A DNA stretch of 64,000 bases, from positions 42,272,962 to 42,336,961 of the forward strand of contig OU862928.1 of assembly GCA_917880885.1 (NCBI GenBank). Direction: 5' to 3'. Below, piece by piece: positions 34,590 to 45,800 of the stretch (the stretch's first letter is position 1; each line of letters opens with the position of its first letter). Under the pieces are notes generated by a model. It was not told the origin of the DNA. It did no database searches and worked only from the letters and a program-made list of their open reading frames with translations. The position numbers and the translations under genes were made by a program. Origin of the DNA: Limnephilus marmoratus (taxonomy: Eukaryota; Arthropoda; Insecta; Trichoptera; Limnephilidae).

Positions 34590-34935
34590 TTGTAAAACGC
34601 AGATTTTTTTTTTGTATTCGCTCAATGTTATTATTGTGAATTTTGTAAGATGGAGACCAAACTACCGAGTTATATTCCATTAGGCTTCTAACTAGAGATA
34701 TATACCTATAATTATTTAGTGGCTTGTATGGAAATAAAGTTTTTGGTTGTTCTTAATACCAAGCCTAGTGTTTTCATAGGTTTGTTTACAACTTGGTGGA
34801 AATGATTGGCGAAACTTAGTTTTTTATCCTAAATAATTCCAAGATCTCTCATTTCCGTGACTCTTTCTAAAGCTGTGTTATTGATGGAATATTCGAATAA
34901 AACAGAATTTTTATTTTTGAAGAAAGTCATAATAT
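34590..34935 (-). pseudogene. LINE reverse transcriptase thumb fragment
   Basis: The minus frame reads ERVTEMRDLGII, DKKLSFANHFHQVVNK, MKTLGLVLRTTKNF, corresponding to the DLGV..D.KL.F..H block after FADD in LINEs. Several stops are present. It ends in the same sequence as 18660-18700. Confidence 0.55.
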
Positions 34936-35194
34936 ATACTCGTAATGGTCAGGTGTTTACTGATACGATAATACAAATGGGATAAAACAAAATACGAGCG
35001 ATCGGTACTAAAGTTGGGGGAAAATGAAAGAAAAGTATTTATTTCTGTTTGTTCTTCAGAGCGAACCATCGCTTGTCATTTCTTGTTTTGTCCCGTTGGA
35101 ACAATCAATCAATATCACTTTAGCACTCAGTCGGAGTTCCTGTTTCTCAAACTTTTACTACAAACCATATTATTAAAACCTATATAATATTATA

Positions 35195-35394
35195 TTAACC
35201 TATATAAACCAACATATTATATGTAAAAATCTCGTGTCACGGTGTTTGTGGTCGCACTCCTCCGAAACGGCTTAACCGATTTTTATGAAAATTTTTATTT
35301 GTATTTGGTAGGTAGGAATAGGTTTTAAAGTATATTTCATACCGCTAGGTGATTAGGGTGTCCCTATCCAGAAAAAATCATCGATCAAAATTAG
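35195..35394 (+). mobile_element. Helitron-like 5' end
   Basis: TATATGTAAAAATCTCGTGTC, then CTCCTCCGAAACGGCTTAAC and CGATTTTTATGAAAA. This kind of leading sequence is common at insect Helitron 5' ends. No CTRR end follows; the LINE fragment begins at 35395. Confidence 0.4.
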
Positions 35395-35938
35395 AATACG
35401 CTTCTGCTGTTTGGGCCCCATATCAGAAAAAATACATAGATTTATTGGAACAAATCCAAAATATATTTCTACGGTATCTTTATATGAGAATGTATGGTGA
35501 ATATGATTTGCTCTCTTAAACGCGCTTCGAAAGCCTCCTATCTAAAAGGAATGGGACCCTAACGGTAACAGCTTTCAAAATTATAAACTGTTACATTGAC
35601 AGCCCATACCTGTCATTAGAATACTATAAATTGTTCGTACCGAATAACTACTGCCAAGGTCACCACCACGACTTGCTCTGTATGCCACATGGCAGAACAG
35701 ACGTTCTGGCCCAGCGCAGCATGACAAGAGGTATGGTGCTGCTAAATGATATCTCTAGATCCCTTGACATTTTCAACATTAGTCTTGAAGATTTCAAGAA
35801 TAATTTTAGGCAAGATCTCTAAAATGTGTATTATTGTTTTTTTTTTTTCTCTCTTTTTTTATTTTCTGTTCGTGTTATTGTTATATTGTTAATTGGACTA
35901 TTTGTCCGTAAATAAATAAATAAATAAATAAATAAATT
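35395..35938 (+). pseudogene. LINE 3' end with (ATAA)n tail
   Basis: RSKLEYASAVWAPYQKKYID, LEQIQNIFLRYLYMRMYG, then after a TAA the open part 35631-35822 (LFVPNNYCQGHHHDLL.. RSLDIFNISLEDFKNNF) ending at TAA 35820-35822. The tail is TAAATAAATAAA at 35910-35938. The reverse transcriptase core is absent. Confidence 0.65.
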
Positions 35939-36009
35939 GTAATTTTATTTTTTTCTTCCTTCTCGTTTAAGGTTATGTATATCTTATGTGTATTGTAATA
36001 GGATTATAT

Positions 36010-36325
36010 TAATGGGAACCTTTATTGGATAACCAACACCTCTGCCATATGTCACCACAAGTGGTTATTTACGTTACTTTTGGTGATTTAGCAGGGGTGC
36101 CCGGGTTCATGTGGTGAGGTTTGTCTAGGTATTGGAGGCGGATGACCAGGACACACTGAACCCCAGATTCCTACCCATCCCTTAAACCCTTTTCCTTCCC
36201 AGAACTCTCCTCTCCATCCTTTCTCCCAAAACCCCTCCACCCAGCATCCCCAAAGATGACATAGGCCCCGATTTATTATTCACGAGAATTATTTTCCTCG
36301 GGGCCTCCTGTGTGGACCTTATGTA
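36010..36325 (+). mobile_element. SIDE of LINE A
   Basis: GGGAACCTTTATTGGATAAC, TGATTTAGCAGGGGTGCCCG and the tail CTCCACCCAGCATCCCC to TCGGGGCCTCCTGTGTGG. Middle part deleted. Confidence 0.7.
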
Positions 36326-36666
36326 GAAAAAAAAATATTAATCTGTAATGCACAAAAAAAATAAGAAATTTTCGGAGTTTCACTGTCATAATATGAACGC
36401 TGCATAATTTTTTGAAATGCATAAAGCATTTGAATTACGTATGATATTTAATATGAACTTATTCAGACTGGTAAATTTCATAATGTAAATACCAATTTGC
36501 AAACAATATAATGAAAATATTATTCGGTTAATATTTTGTAATCCCCGACCTAGATGCAATAAATTCCATTCCAAAATTTCAGTGCTGACGGGCTTGGATA
36601 AAAATAAACAATTTCAAAATTAGAATAATGAAATAATTTTACTTTGTATAAACCACTTATTTGATG

Positions 36667-36717
36667 TGCAAATCCGACCGGTTTCGGAACAAACGTTCTT
36701 TCGTCAGGGAAAGCTTA
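36667..36717 (-). ncRNA. Hammerhead ribozyme motif of the PLE
   Basis: Minus strand: TTTCC, CTGACGA (fits CUGANGA), stem II GAAC-GTTT-GTTC, then GAA, self-complementary ACCGGT as minimal stem III, cleavage base C, then GGA. TCC/GGA forms the base of stem I. Unpaired A/C next to the core weakens stem II, so activity is doubtful. A better version is at 49732-49782. Confidence 0.6.
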
Positions 36718-36803
36718 TACTAATTTGACAGTTTCGAACAATGTTTTATTATGGTAGGGGTGGAGCTGTTGCTAGATAATAATGTAGATTGGGTAGGTAG
36801 GTA

Positions 36804-37136
36804 TTAGTGTAGAGTGGGTGGGTAGGGGAACAAATCCATGATTGGGCTATATGACAATATTTTATGTTTGTTGATAATAGATTCATTATTTTTGAGGGAT
36901 TTTTTAATTTCCAAGGCTTCTAAGTTATCTAAACGTTTTCCTTTATGATTAATATGAAGAATATTTATCCCTGTATTTTTTTCAAAACTATGGTTATTTT
37001 TAATGATATGGTTAGCAAACTCAGAAAAATTATTATTATTAAGACACCTTAAATGTTCTTTGATTCTGATTTCAAAATTACGAGTGGTTTTTCCAATATA
37101 AAATTTCCAGTATAAATATATATATATATTTTCCAA
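36804..37136 (-). pseudogene. GIY-YIG endonuclease domain, C-terminal half (PLE)
   Basis: 110 codons. Residues 12-17 read FYIGKT (the YIG half), followed by the conserved Arg region RNFEIRIKEHLR, then FANHIIKNNHSF, INILHINHKG and LDNLEALEIKKSL with the metal-binding Glu. The first (GIY) half and all of the reverse transcriptase are missing, cut at the inverted-repeat junction. The C-terminal SPIMDLFPYPPTLH recurs at 24956. Identification rests on the spacing of YIG, R..EH and E typical of PLE endonucleases. Confidence 0.75.
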
Positions 37137-37489
37137 TATATATATATTTATACAAAGTAAAATTATTTCATTATTCTATAATGGAAAACCACAAAGTAAT
37201 AGCTACATTCAAAAATATAAATTTCAAAATTGTTTTGAATTGCGTTTAATGTAAATATTTCTGAAAAGTTCTTGCCAATACCAAAATTCAGATGAAAAGC
37301 AATTTCGATGTGGATTTAATAAAGGATGGCTTTATTAATATAAATACTCCCTTTAGTTTCGTCCCACGAACTATCAGGGATAGGCAGAGAGCGCGGAATG
37401 GCAGAAAACTGGTGTTGACACCCTCTACGTGATCCATTTACATTCATACATCTACGAGTATCTATCAATCTATTTTATGTCAATTTTTT

Positions 37490-38025
37490 ATTATTTTATT
37501 TACATTAACTCCACATAAGAGGCCCTGGGGGAAATTATTTTCCTCAGTCTGAGATGCTGTGTGGAGGGTCTTTTTGAAGAGAGGAAGGAATGTCTTGAAG
37601 AGACCCAATTTGTAGGAAGGATGAAACACAGAGGCCGGCAAATCGTTCCACAGCCGAGCAGTTGAACACAAGAACAGTCGAAGAAACGACCGGTTCTCAT
37701 GTGACCAATGTCAACCATGTGTATATGTTTGGCGTGTTTCCCAACTATGCACCGGTGCCGAAGGGATCAATGACGCTAGTTCCTCGGAGCATCTTCCATT
37801 GAAATACTGATAGAACAAGGAGAGCATTCCTACCCGACGACGCCTGTGCTCTAAATTTTGCAATCCGTCTGTTTAGAAGAGAGAATCTATCAAACGGACC
37901 GCTTCTGCGCAGTCGAGGGTATTTTCAAGTATTTTGGAGCTCCAGACCAGAGTTGGCTGAAAAATTCAACCTTGGGGCGCATTGTGATTTGTACAGGGTT
38001 AGCAGTTGTGTACTATTAATACCTT
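37490..38025 (-). pseudogene. LINE A 3' fragment
   Basis: It matches 11530-12060 throughout. The minus frame keeps ARLWNDLPASVFHPSYKLGL, the intact version of a block broken in the main copy. It ends near 37496 in TTACATTAACTCCACATAAG, the shared 3' end. Confidence 0.75.
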
Positions 38026-38285
38026 ATTTTTAATTCAAAAACGAGTACCTATATGGACATGAAAAACAATAACAACTTGCTTCTAAGGTAGTCCCAATTC
38101 TACTTCAGTTTTTCAAAAACAGGTGCACTCGAATTTGCTATTTTTCTTGGCATTGTCCAAATTTCAAATAATTTTCCAGCAAACTTATGGTTAGGGAGAG
38201 GTAGGTACTGGCTAAATGACGTTCCGGTAGGAACTATGCATATTCTTATTTTGAAACCAAACAATTGATTTTAATCCAATTACAA

Positions 38286-38905
38286 CCACCGAAGCGAGTA
38301 TGGTCGAAAACTAGACCACTTTTATTTCTCTGCGATTGATACCGGTCCAAAATTGGACAACATTTTCCTACCATTCGTAAAACATTTATTGTAATTTTTT
38401 AAAACATTTCCCCGGCCAGCCATTTATTTTAAAACGAAGCTATTGAAATGTTTTATCCATTATGACCATAGATGTCGCAAATCCGAACTTGGTAGACTAT
38501 TTTAGAACGATGTTAAAAATAAATTAGTAAATATTATTTTCCCGGCGAATTTTTGATCAGCTGTTTACAGTTAAAATTAGTCATTTTTCCATAGATTTGC
38601 ACCTTTCATTATCAAGTATACCACAGAGAACATACAGAAAACGAAAATATTCTATGTTGACTCGAATAAGTGCCCCTCACGGCAGTTTTAAAGTAAAAAA
38701 CACGCAGGATTCGCATATACGTTAATCACGGTAAAATATATGTTAATTCATTGACTATATAGCACTATAATAAGTTTTTTATGTTTCCATGTAAAAATTC
38801 AAACGTATGATTTTTTTAATGTTGGCGAAAAATTAAAAAAAAAAACCTTTTGGGAAATCTCGAGCAATTGAGGCTAATTTAGTTATTTCGCGTGATCGCT
38901 CCAGT
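38286..38905 (-). mobile_element. MITE of the CCACTGGAGCGAT family
   Basis: Reverse copy of 5024-5690: starts CCACCGAAGCGAGTATGGTC, ends GCGTGATCGCTCCAGTG. Both ends have several changes. Confidence 0.65.
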
Positions 38906-39835
38906 GATAAACAACAAACAAAACCATTATTATTTTTTAATAATAATGTCAAGTTATGAACAAAACTATTACATTGATAGTTCATCGTTTGTTTGAACAG
39001 TTGTTAACTCATTTATTCGAGGTATTTAGAAATAACAACCATTACAAAAATACCGAACCATTAAAATATCAAACTCACTAAATTCCCTAAATTGAGTACG
39101 CCATATTCCCACTGATTTAAGGCAGTTTAGACTCTTGTGTGGTTAAGAAAACCCTCAAAAACTACCTCATATTTCTAATCAAAATATACATTATACACCG
39201 GCGTACTACTTAGAAAGAAAAAATGTTATTACGTATTATCCATTCGTTTCCCGGAAACTTTGAAAATTTCATATATTTCGACGAAATCCTGCGCACAGTT
39301 TGAAAACTTTTTACCAGGAGCTCGATTCTCCAGTAGCGATCGAGAATTATCCGTTATGCGCCATCTGCGAACAAAAAATTACCCGTCACGCGTCGTCTCG
39401 ACGAATTTTGTCGAATGTTTCATTTATACGTATTCTTGAATGTTGAAAGGTTGAAGAGATGATTATATTGGCAGCCTTGAGAATATTGTATGTTTCTGAT
39501 GTTTTTTCCGTTTCTATGGCGTGAATTCTAAATTATGATCGCACTTTCTTCGAAATGGTTGCCGGATATATTAACATAATAATATATTTAATGTGGCTAA
39601 GAGCTGCAAAATGACATTGCAACAGATCAATTAAGAAATTAAATTTAAAGAGAAAACTACCTACCTTCCGTGGAAACGTTCTTGTTGGTCTCAAAACATC
39701 TGCTTCAGTTTGCTCTACATTAAGTATTGCAGCCAATATCGCTGGTAAATCAACCCATTTTACGCAACCTCACAAGCTTAACTTAGAACAACTTTTTATA
39801 AATTATATTTATATAAACCGCGCGGGAAACGATCT
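38906..39835. other. No gene recognised
   Basis: Mixed AT-rich sequence. Minus-strand frame 39533-39736 shows no motif. Confidence 0.3.
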
Positions 39836-40540
39836 ATGGTTAGGATGCAATGTACTAGATATTGCCAGTATTGTTGGTGTCGATTTGACCCACGCGTTAT
39901 TCGAATGACTTTTGACGTTTGGCGTCTATGAATATACCTTCAACGAGGCTCGAGAATATTAAAGTCGACCAATTTATGTACTTTCGACGGCGATTGCAGG
40001 CGGCCTCTATACACTTGAGCGCTTTTTGCCATAATATGGCAGTATTTAAAATACCTCTAATTGCTTTTCTGCCAATTTTGGCAAATTTTCCCTTATTTGT
40101 AAGTCGAAGTTTACGATTTTACAATTTTTTTTTTTATAAATCCTACGAATATGTGGTAATCGACAAAATATAGGTGAATTCATGGACTATATAGAACTAT
40201 AATCAGTTTGTATATCTGCTTATTAAAATTCAGAGGTATGATTTTTTTAATGTGGGGGGAAAATATTCAAAATGATCATTAAAAAAATCACGAGCAATGG
40301 GAGAAAAAGTTTTAAATCGCGCTGTCACTTGAGTGGTTAAATATACAACGTCTGTCCTTCGAAGACGAAACGATCTTAGGTTAGGATACAATGTACTGGA
40401 TTTTGCCAGTATTGTCGGTGTCGATTTGACCCACGTGTTGTTTGAATGACTTTTTACGTTTGACGTATAATATGTAACTTTAACGAGATTCGAGAATATC
40501 AAAGTCATCCAATGAATATATATGTACTTTCGACGGTGGG
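39836..40540. repeat. Direct duplication flanking a MITE fragment
   Basis: 39836-39990 and 40372-40540 share TATTGTYGGTGTCGATTTGA, GAATGACTTTT.ACGTTTG and TATGTACTTTCGACGG. Between them, about 40115-40340 is part of the CCACTGGAGCGAT MITE (reverse). This looks like a segmental duplication or a composite repeat. Confidence 0.55.
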
Positions 40541-41065
40541 TGGCCTCTATTGGAGAATAGCAGAAATGTCAGAAAGTCTTGTTTATCCTAGATGTAAGAT
40601 AATAAAGCAGAGCAAACACGAAATGATTTGTCCCTCCGTCTTGTCTATTCATTTATGCAGGCTGAATTATACAATGTACTCCTCAAGGAGAATATTCTCC
40701 ACCGGTTACATGATACATTACATCAAAGTCAATTCTCAGGAGTAATGGTCGGTTGGACGTGTGTTGACTAAATACGGTTGAATGATCTCGAGTTATGCTG
40801 AGATCCCATGTCTTATGTATGAGGGAAGCTTCAAGGAATGGACTTAGTGTGGCATTGTTTTAATCAATCTGTGTCGCTTGTGTTATTGAAAACCATTAGC
40901 TACACCCTGTTAGAGTCGCTCAACGAGCTGAGGTTCTAACTTGCAAATAAATTATTTAATTAATCAGTCAAAAAGGGAAAATACATTTGCATAAAATCAA
41001 TTGTGACTAATAGTGTAATCGAACGCCCTTTCGATGGAATCTTTCTGTAATGATATCTATCTATC
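40541..41065. other. No gene recognised
   Basis: No repeat or exon signal that I can support. Confidence 0.3.
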
Positions 41066-41520
41066 TCTCGTAAATATATGTAAATAAAAATGAATCGCCG
41101 ATATGTATGTACGTGCATAACTTCCGAACGACTGCACCAAATTGGATAATTATTTTTTTTTTGTGTTCGTTATTGTCAGGACAAGGTTTGTATAAAACTA
41201 CTGGTGAGCTCTGGCATTACGAAATTTTGTTTGAAAACTGAATGTACCGGTAAATAATGTATGAAATGTGGGTAGTGGAGAGGCGGAGAGGGGATGGAAA
41301 GAGGGGAGGGGGAAGGGGGAGGGTGTTGGAGGGAGGGCAGGGGGAGGGGTGGGAAAGAGGAACCAGGGAGAGGGCAGAGGAACTCGAGAGGGGGATTCGT
41401 GGGATGAGGGAAGGGAGTGGAGTGGGGAGTGGGGAGAAGGTAGGTGGAGGAAGCGGAGTGGGAACGCGAGAGGGGAAAGGGACGTGAGTGAGGAAGGCGA
41501 TGCAGAAGGGGAACGGGACG
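41066..41520 (+). mobile_element. Helitron relative, 3' end lost
   Basis: TAAATAAAAATGAATCGCCG, TTCCGAACGACTGCACCAA and GGTGAGCTCTGGCATTACGA match 19263-19574, followed by a ~250-bp GGGA-rich interior. No CTRR end is found. Open frames through the GA-rich part are compositional. Confidence 0.55.
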
Positions 41521-42112
41521 AATGGGAAGGGTTACATGAATGTATGAGGTGTCCCGTGACAGACAGTAGGTACATTTTGCTCGGCCACTCTGTAAACGCG
41601 CTATAAATTACTTGGCGCAGAAATTACATATTATCAATAAAGCAGCTCCAGCAGTTAGAAATTATTTACGCACATAACAATACCATAGAAAATAGTTGTG
41701 ACCTAAAAGGGCTGATCCTTTGATGGGAGGTCACAAATACATTATTGTTAATCTTAATAAATGGATTCCACATATTTGAAGTTGCTCTTTTATCTGCTTA
41801 ATAATTTATTTCATAGTTTGAAGGGGCTTGCTGCAGCGTTGGTATAAGCAGCAATCGGATTGGTTTGTGCGAAATTTGGATGAGAAAATCAGTTGGAAAA
41901 GCAGCTACGACATGATTAATGGCTATAATTTCATGGATATCGAAAACACAGTTTGTGAAATGCATAACTGGAAAGGTCTGATAAAAGTTACGGGCTCTTA
42001 AAAATCATTATTGCAATCACATAATGTACCTGGTAGTATGATTTACGTTGATGTTAAACAAAACTGATTTCAATCGATTAATTAGCATTACTCGCATTTC
42101 ACAATTTAATGA
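41521..42112. other. No gene recognised
   Basis: AT-rich sequence without supported features. Confidence 0.3.
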
Positions 42113-42605
42113 GTTAAATATAATCATCATCATCATCACTATATTGGCTCTACAACGCCTGGTGGGTCTTGGCCTCCTCAAGAGTCTTCCTCCACTCATC
42201 TCGGTGTTGTGCCAGCCTCTCCAGTTTAGAAACTCCAAGATAGATATGTCTTTGAGGACGTTGTCGCTCCATCTTACAGCCGTTGTGTCCAACATTTTCG
42301 GATGATTAATCCGAGTGAAGCTGAGCCTAGCGCCTTGCGCCGCTAAGCTAAGGTATGTTAGAAAAATGCTCTATTTTAGCTGTGTCCAACAACTTGATCG
42401 TAGCGCTCGGTGTGTAGCCCCATTTGCTTTCGTACACCAAAAAATGACGTCAAGTTAGAAACTTTACATGTTAAATTAATACCGAAACGTTAATTAATTT
42501 TATTTATTATTTATAGAGATATTTTATTTTAAATAGTGTAAACATAAACCGATATTTTACATTTTTAAAACAAACGTATTTAATATGTTAAAAATAAGGT
42601 GTTAA

Positions 42606-43138
42606 TTGACTTCAAATTCTCCAAAACAGAGCAATGCGAATAATACTCCGAAGAAATAGATTTTCAAAAATAATTAAAATGCTAAAGGAACTTAATTGGT
42701 TAACAGTGAAACAAATACTGACCTTGAACACGTTGATATTTATTCACAAAATATTAAACAACATGTTACCAAAATACTTCACAAATAAAATCGTATACAA
42801 TAAGGACATTCACAGACATTACACAAGGACTTGCAAGGAAATAAGATTAAACAAAAAGGACAAAACGAATACGCAAAACAGTCTGCTGTACAAAGGAATT
42901 AAGTTATATAACACACTACCAGAAACTCTTAAGTCCTCACCAATTGAAAAGTTCAAGATGGATTGTAGGAGCTACATAAAACAAAAACAAAAAATTTTGT
43001 GATTTCAAAAATTTTGTGAATTTAAAATATTATAATTAAAAAAAAAAAAAAAACTGCAATATGAAATATTATAATCAATTAGAAATTTGTAAACTTAAAT
43101 GTACAAATTACTAAAATAAAAATTCAAATCAAATCAAA
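42606..43138 (+). pseudogene. LINE D C-terminus (better copy)
   Basis: Open frame 42634-43002: RNRFSKIIKMLKELNWLT, VKQILTLNTLIFIHKILNN, LYNTLPETLKSSPIEKFK. This is the domain after the reverse transcriptase in R1/jockey-like LINEs. 3' end GAAATTTGTAAACTTAAATG to AAATCAAATC. It is inside the Harbinger element and so younger than it. Confidence 0.65.
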
Positions 43139-43203
43139 CTTACTTTTTTGTTTACGTGCGTTTGAAGTTTGACATTAGAATCAGTTGAAATTTTGTATTC
43201 AAA

Positions 43204-43365
43204 ATGGACAAGGCGAAGCGTTCGAAAAATTTTACGCCAAACGAAAAAATGAGACTTGTAGACCTAGTTACCTCGTCGCAGGTCATTTTGTCGAAAGCGA
43301 CAGGTGGCCCAAACTACGCTACGCTTGTAAAATCAGATCAGGTTTTCAGACCTGACAAGTGCTAA
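43204..43365 (+). pseudogene. Myb/SANT-like DNA-binding ORF, truncated
   Basis: 53 codons starting MDKAKRSKNFTPNEKMRLVD LV: the first helix of a Myb/SANT-like domain as found in PIF/Harbinger accessory proteins, which help bring transposase to the ends. The sequence loses similarity after about residue 32 and stops at TAA 43363-43365. It ends only about 20 bp from the truncated convergent transposase. Confidence 0.55.
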
Positions 43366-43384
43366 TTATATTCCACATATTATT

Positions 43385-43638
43385 ACAAAAATGACACTTA
43401 ACTTTACAACTTGACAAAAACTTTACCTTTCGCTTGCGTAAGTTAAATTATCTTCTACTTGGCTCTAAACATATAAAAAACACGCTTTTGTCATCCTAAA
43501 GCGGTTATAAAAATCGCCGTCATTTAATACTTTCATAAAATTTATATCGGCATCTTGCCGCCGCCTATATAATCCAATATTATCGTCAAGCATATCTGCC
43601 CATTCAACCATATTCAGTATATTCAATATAGGATTCAT
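43385..43638 (-). pseudogene. Harbinger-type transposase N-terminus
   Basis: ATG at 43636-43638; MNPILNILNMVEWADMLDD, then NRFRMTKACFLYV, a TAG stop, and in the same frame SQVEDNLTYASER before another stop. The RFRM(T/S)K block about 50 residues in, with a following helix, is the N-terminal pattern of HARBI1-like transposases. The DDE catalytic domain is absent. Confidence 0.5.
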
Positions 43639-44231
43639 ATTTCAAATAGAAAAACCAAATAAAAAAGCCGACAAAAGAGTGAACTGATGACAGATAATTA
43701 CGATAATTAATTGACATTGACAGCTCGATTGTTTTCGCGGATTTTTGTTCGCTCTGTTGTCAGTTTTTATAAGTAGGTCTTCCTTAGCAACTTTAATCCA
43801 CCCGGCTACCTTCCTTACATTTGAGTGTGGGGCTGAGCGGAGATCTCGGCTGAGCATAGGTTGGACACAACGGCTGTTAGTCTTGGTCTTCCCAGGCTCC
43901 TTCGCCCTATTGGTCTTGAGTTCAGCAGGGACTTTGGTGCTTGATGCTCGGTCATTCTCTCCACATGACCCAGCCACCGAAGTCTTCCCAATTTTATAAA
44001 TTTTGCGACGTTTAGCTCCTTAAACAAAGTATAGAGCTCATTGTTATAACATCTGCGCCAAAATCCATTTTCTAGAACCGGTCCGAAGATGCGCATCAAA
44101 ATTTTTCTTTCAAAAACGTCCAGTGCTCGCTCTTTCCTCTTAGTTAGTACCCAAGTAGTACGAATTAAATATAATATAATAGTATATTTGCCAGAGTAGA
44201 AGATATTCTCAGCATTGGTGAAGACAATCAT

Positions 44232-44705
44232 TCTAAATTAAAACGTTGCTTGAAATGGCTCTGGCCATGTTTGTTGATCAGTTTTGCCAGGTACTTTCCC
44301 CCTTCTTCCTCTCCCTCATCCTTTTCCTTCCCTCTACCTTCAGCCTCACAACATACCCCAATTTTAAATTTACAATTTGGGAGGCGGTATGAATAACCAC
44401 CACCTTTGTCATAGGTCGCTACGTTTGGTGACTTAGCAGGGGTGCCCGGGTTCATGGGGCGAGGTTCGAGATTCAGGATCGAGAGAGACTGGTTGAAGGA
44501 GGTTTTTTATCCTCTTCAGCCGGAATCTCTCAACCCATCACCTTGTATTTGGTGGGATGGATTCATACGTCCGACCCCCAGATTTCAACCCACCCCTCAT
44601 ACCTATTTCCATCTCAGAACTTCCTCTCCTTCCTTTTCTTAAAAAACCCTCCACACAGCATCCCCAAAGATGACATAGGCCCTGAGGGAATTAATTTTCC
44701 TGACG
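44232..44705 (+). mobile_element. SINE B fragment followed by a SIDE
   Basis: 44232-44375 has AAACGTTGCTTGAAATGGCT to CTCACAACATACCCCAATTT (SINE B 3' half without its end). 44385-44705 is a SIDE: GCTACGTTTGGTGACTTAGC, CTTGTATTTGGTGGGATGGA and CCTCCACACAGCATCCCC. The two abut with no gap. Confidence 0.65.
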
Positions 44706-45260
44706 GTTGGTAGCATTTCTATGAGACCTATATGAGTTGTTCCGAAGTGTGAATAAATTAGTCTGAGGGGTAATTGGCCTTAAGTAGATATTTCAATAAA
44801 AATTGTGCTTTATTAATTAGCCAAGAATTATCAGTATTACTATTATCCACGAAAAACAGAATATAATTAATCCGGAATTACTCTTAATAATTAACAGTGA
44901 CGGAGGGAGATTAATTCCAAGTATTTGGGAGTGGGCATATCAATTGCCTCATTCAATTATATACTTCTCCGGTGGAGAGTCAATCAATTATTGATCTAGA
45001 TCAATCGCATAAAAGTAATTACTAATTATTCACGATCCATCACTCAATAACCCTTCACAATTTTAGTTATTTCTATATAATTGTACCAATAATAGCCTGA
45101 TAAACTCATCCATTAACAGCAATCAATGTTTTACCTTCTAATACATCACTTGATTAAAATAATTTATTTATGCCTTCTGTACCTGATTTAGAGGTGAAAT
45201 GGTAATGGTGCTGATTTTAATAAAATAAAATTTTATAATATTCTTATCATTATATTTTAT
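44706..45260. other. No gene recognised
   Basis: AT-rich sequence without supported features. Confidence 0.3.
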
Positions 45261-45272
45261 ATTATTATACAT

Positions 45273-45788
45273 GGTTCCATGACAGTTCATCCTGCGACAA
45301 TTCATCCGGCGACAGTTCATCCTGCGACAGTTCATCCGGCCGACAGTTCATCCTGCCGACGTTCATCCTGCCGACAGTTCATCCCGCCGACAATTCATCC
45401 GGCGACAATTCATCCTGCCTGATCATTTAGAAGATTTTTTCTTCAAGTAAGTATGCAAAGAGGATATACGGCTGTACAACCTAACCTAACCTAACCTAAC
45501 CTAACCTAACCTATTTAGTAAAAATATTTTTACAGCGGATTTCCACTCAAGATGCCTTCAGATATAAGTATATCGATTTTGGTTGTACGGCCGTATATCC
45601 TCTTTGCATGCTTACTTAATAAAAGTCTTCTAAATGATCAGGCAGGATGAATTGTCGCCGGATGAATTGTCGGCGGGATGAACTGTCGGCAGGATGAACT
45701 GTCGGCAGGATGAACTGTCGGCCGGATGAGCTGTCGCAGGATGAACTGTCGCCGGATGAATTGTCGCAGGACGAATTGTCGGGTCACC
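45273..45788. mobile_element. Foldback element with tandem-repeat arms and a CCTAA core
   Basis: The left arm is a tandem array of a ~16-bp unit (CCGACAGTTCATCCTG), the right arm the inverse (CAGGATGAACTGTCGG). The arms extend inward through AAGAGGATATACGGC, and the loop contains CTAAC repeated at 45478-45512. Flanked by exact 12-bp ATTATTATACAT (45261-45272, 45789-45800). The design resembles Drosophila FB elements, whose long inverted arms are made of short tandem repeats. Non-coding. Confidence 0.85.
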
Positions 45789-45800
45789 ATTATTATACAT

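Larger units (their letters stand above)
36622..37219 (-). mobile_element. Penelope-like element, 598 bp, with 12-bp TSD
   Basis: Exact flanking repeats AATTTCAAAATT (36610-36621 and 37220-37231). A perfect 31-bp inverted repeat lies at 36622-36652 and 37147-37177, outside of which the 5' side carries the unit ACCACAAAGTAATAGCT. On the minus strand the order is 5' unit, inverted arm, half a GIY-YIG domain, 3' untranslated region, hammerhead, arm. The reverse transcriptase is missing. An inverted 5' terminal copy, a GIY-YIG endonuclease and a hammerhead are all known PLE traits. Confidence 0.85.
42277..43876. mobile_element. PIF/Harbinger element with TTA duplication
   Basis: Perfect 17-bp ends CAGCCGTTGTGTCCAAC / GTTGGACACAACGGCTG, flanked by TTA on both sides (42274-42276, 43877-43879). 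Inside are a Myb/SANT-like ORF and a Harbinger-like transposase start in convergent orientation, plus a later LINE insertion (42606-43138). The 3-bp TTA target and the two-gene content fit PIF/Harbinger. It is 1.6 kb including the LINE, so internally deleted. Confidence 0.8.
42113..44231 (-). pseudogene. RTE-type LINE C-terminus, interrupted by Harbinger
   Basis: Parts 43877-44231 (TWVLTKRKERALDVFERKIL, GRLRWLGHVERM, GRRSLGRPRL) and 42113-42276 (RWSDNVLKDISILEFLNWRG, then a frameshift and EEAKTHQ-like end). An ATGATGATGAT-type tail at 42121-42140 is typical of RTE LINEs. The two parts join exactly at the element's TTA duplication, giving an uninterrupted PRL-RWSD. Confidence 0.75.

Noticed and set aside
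41257..41606. Overlapping 76-125 codon frames on both strands
   Set aside because: They are GA-rich low-complexity reading of a Helitron interior.
45478..45512. Chromosome end (CCTAA telomere)
   Set aside because: Only about seven units, inside a foldback element with target duplications; a second case at 49205-49240 has the same setting.
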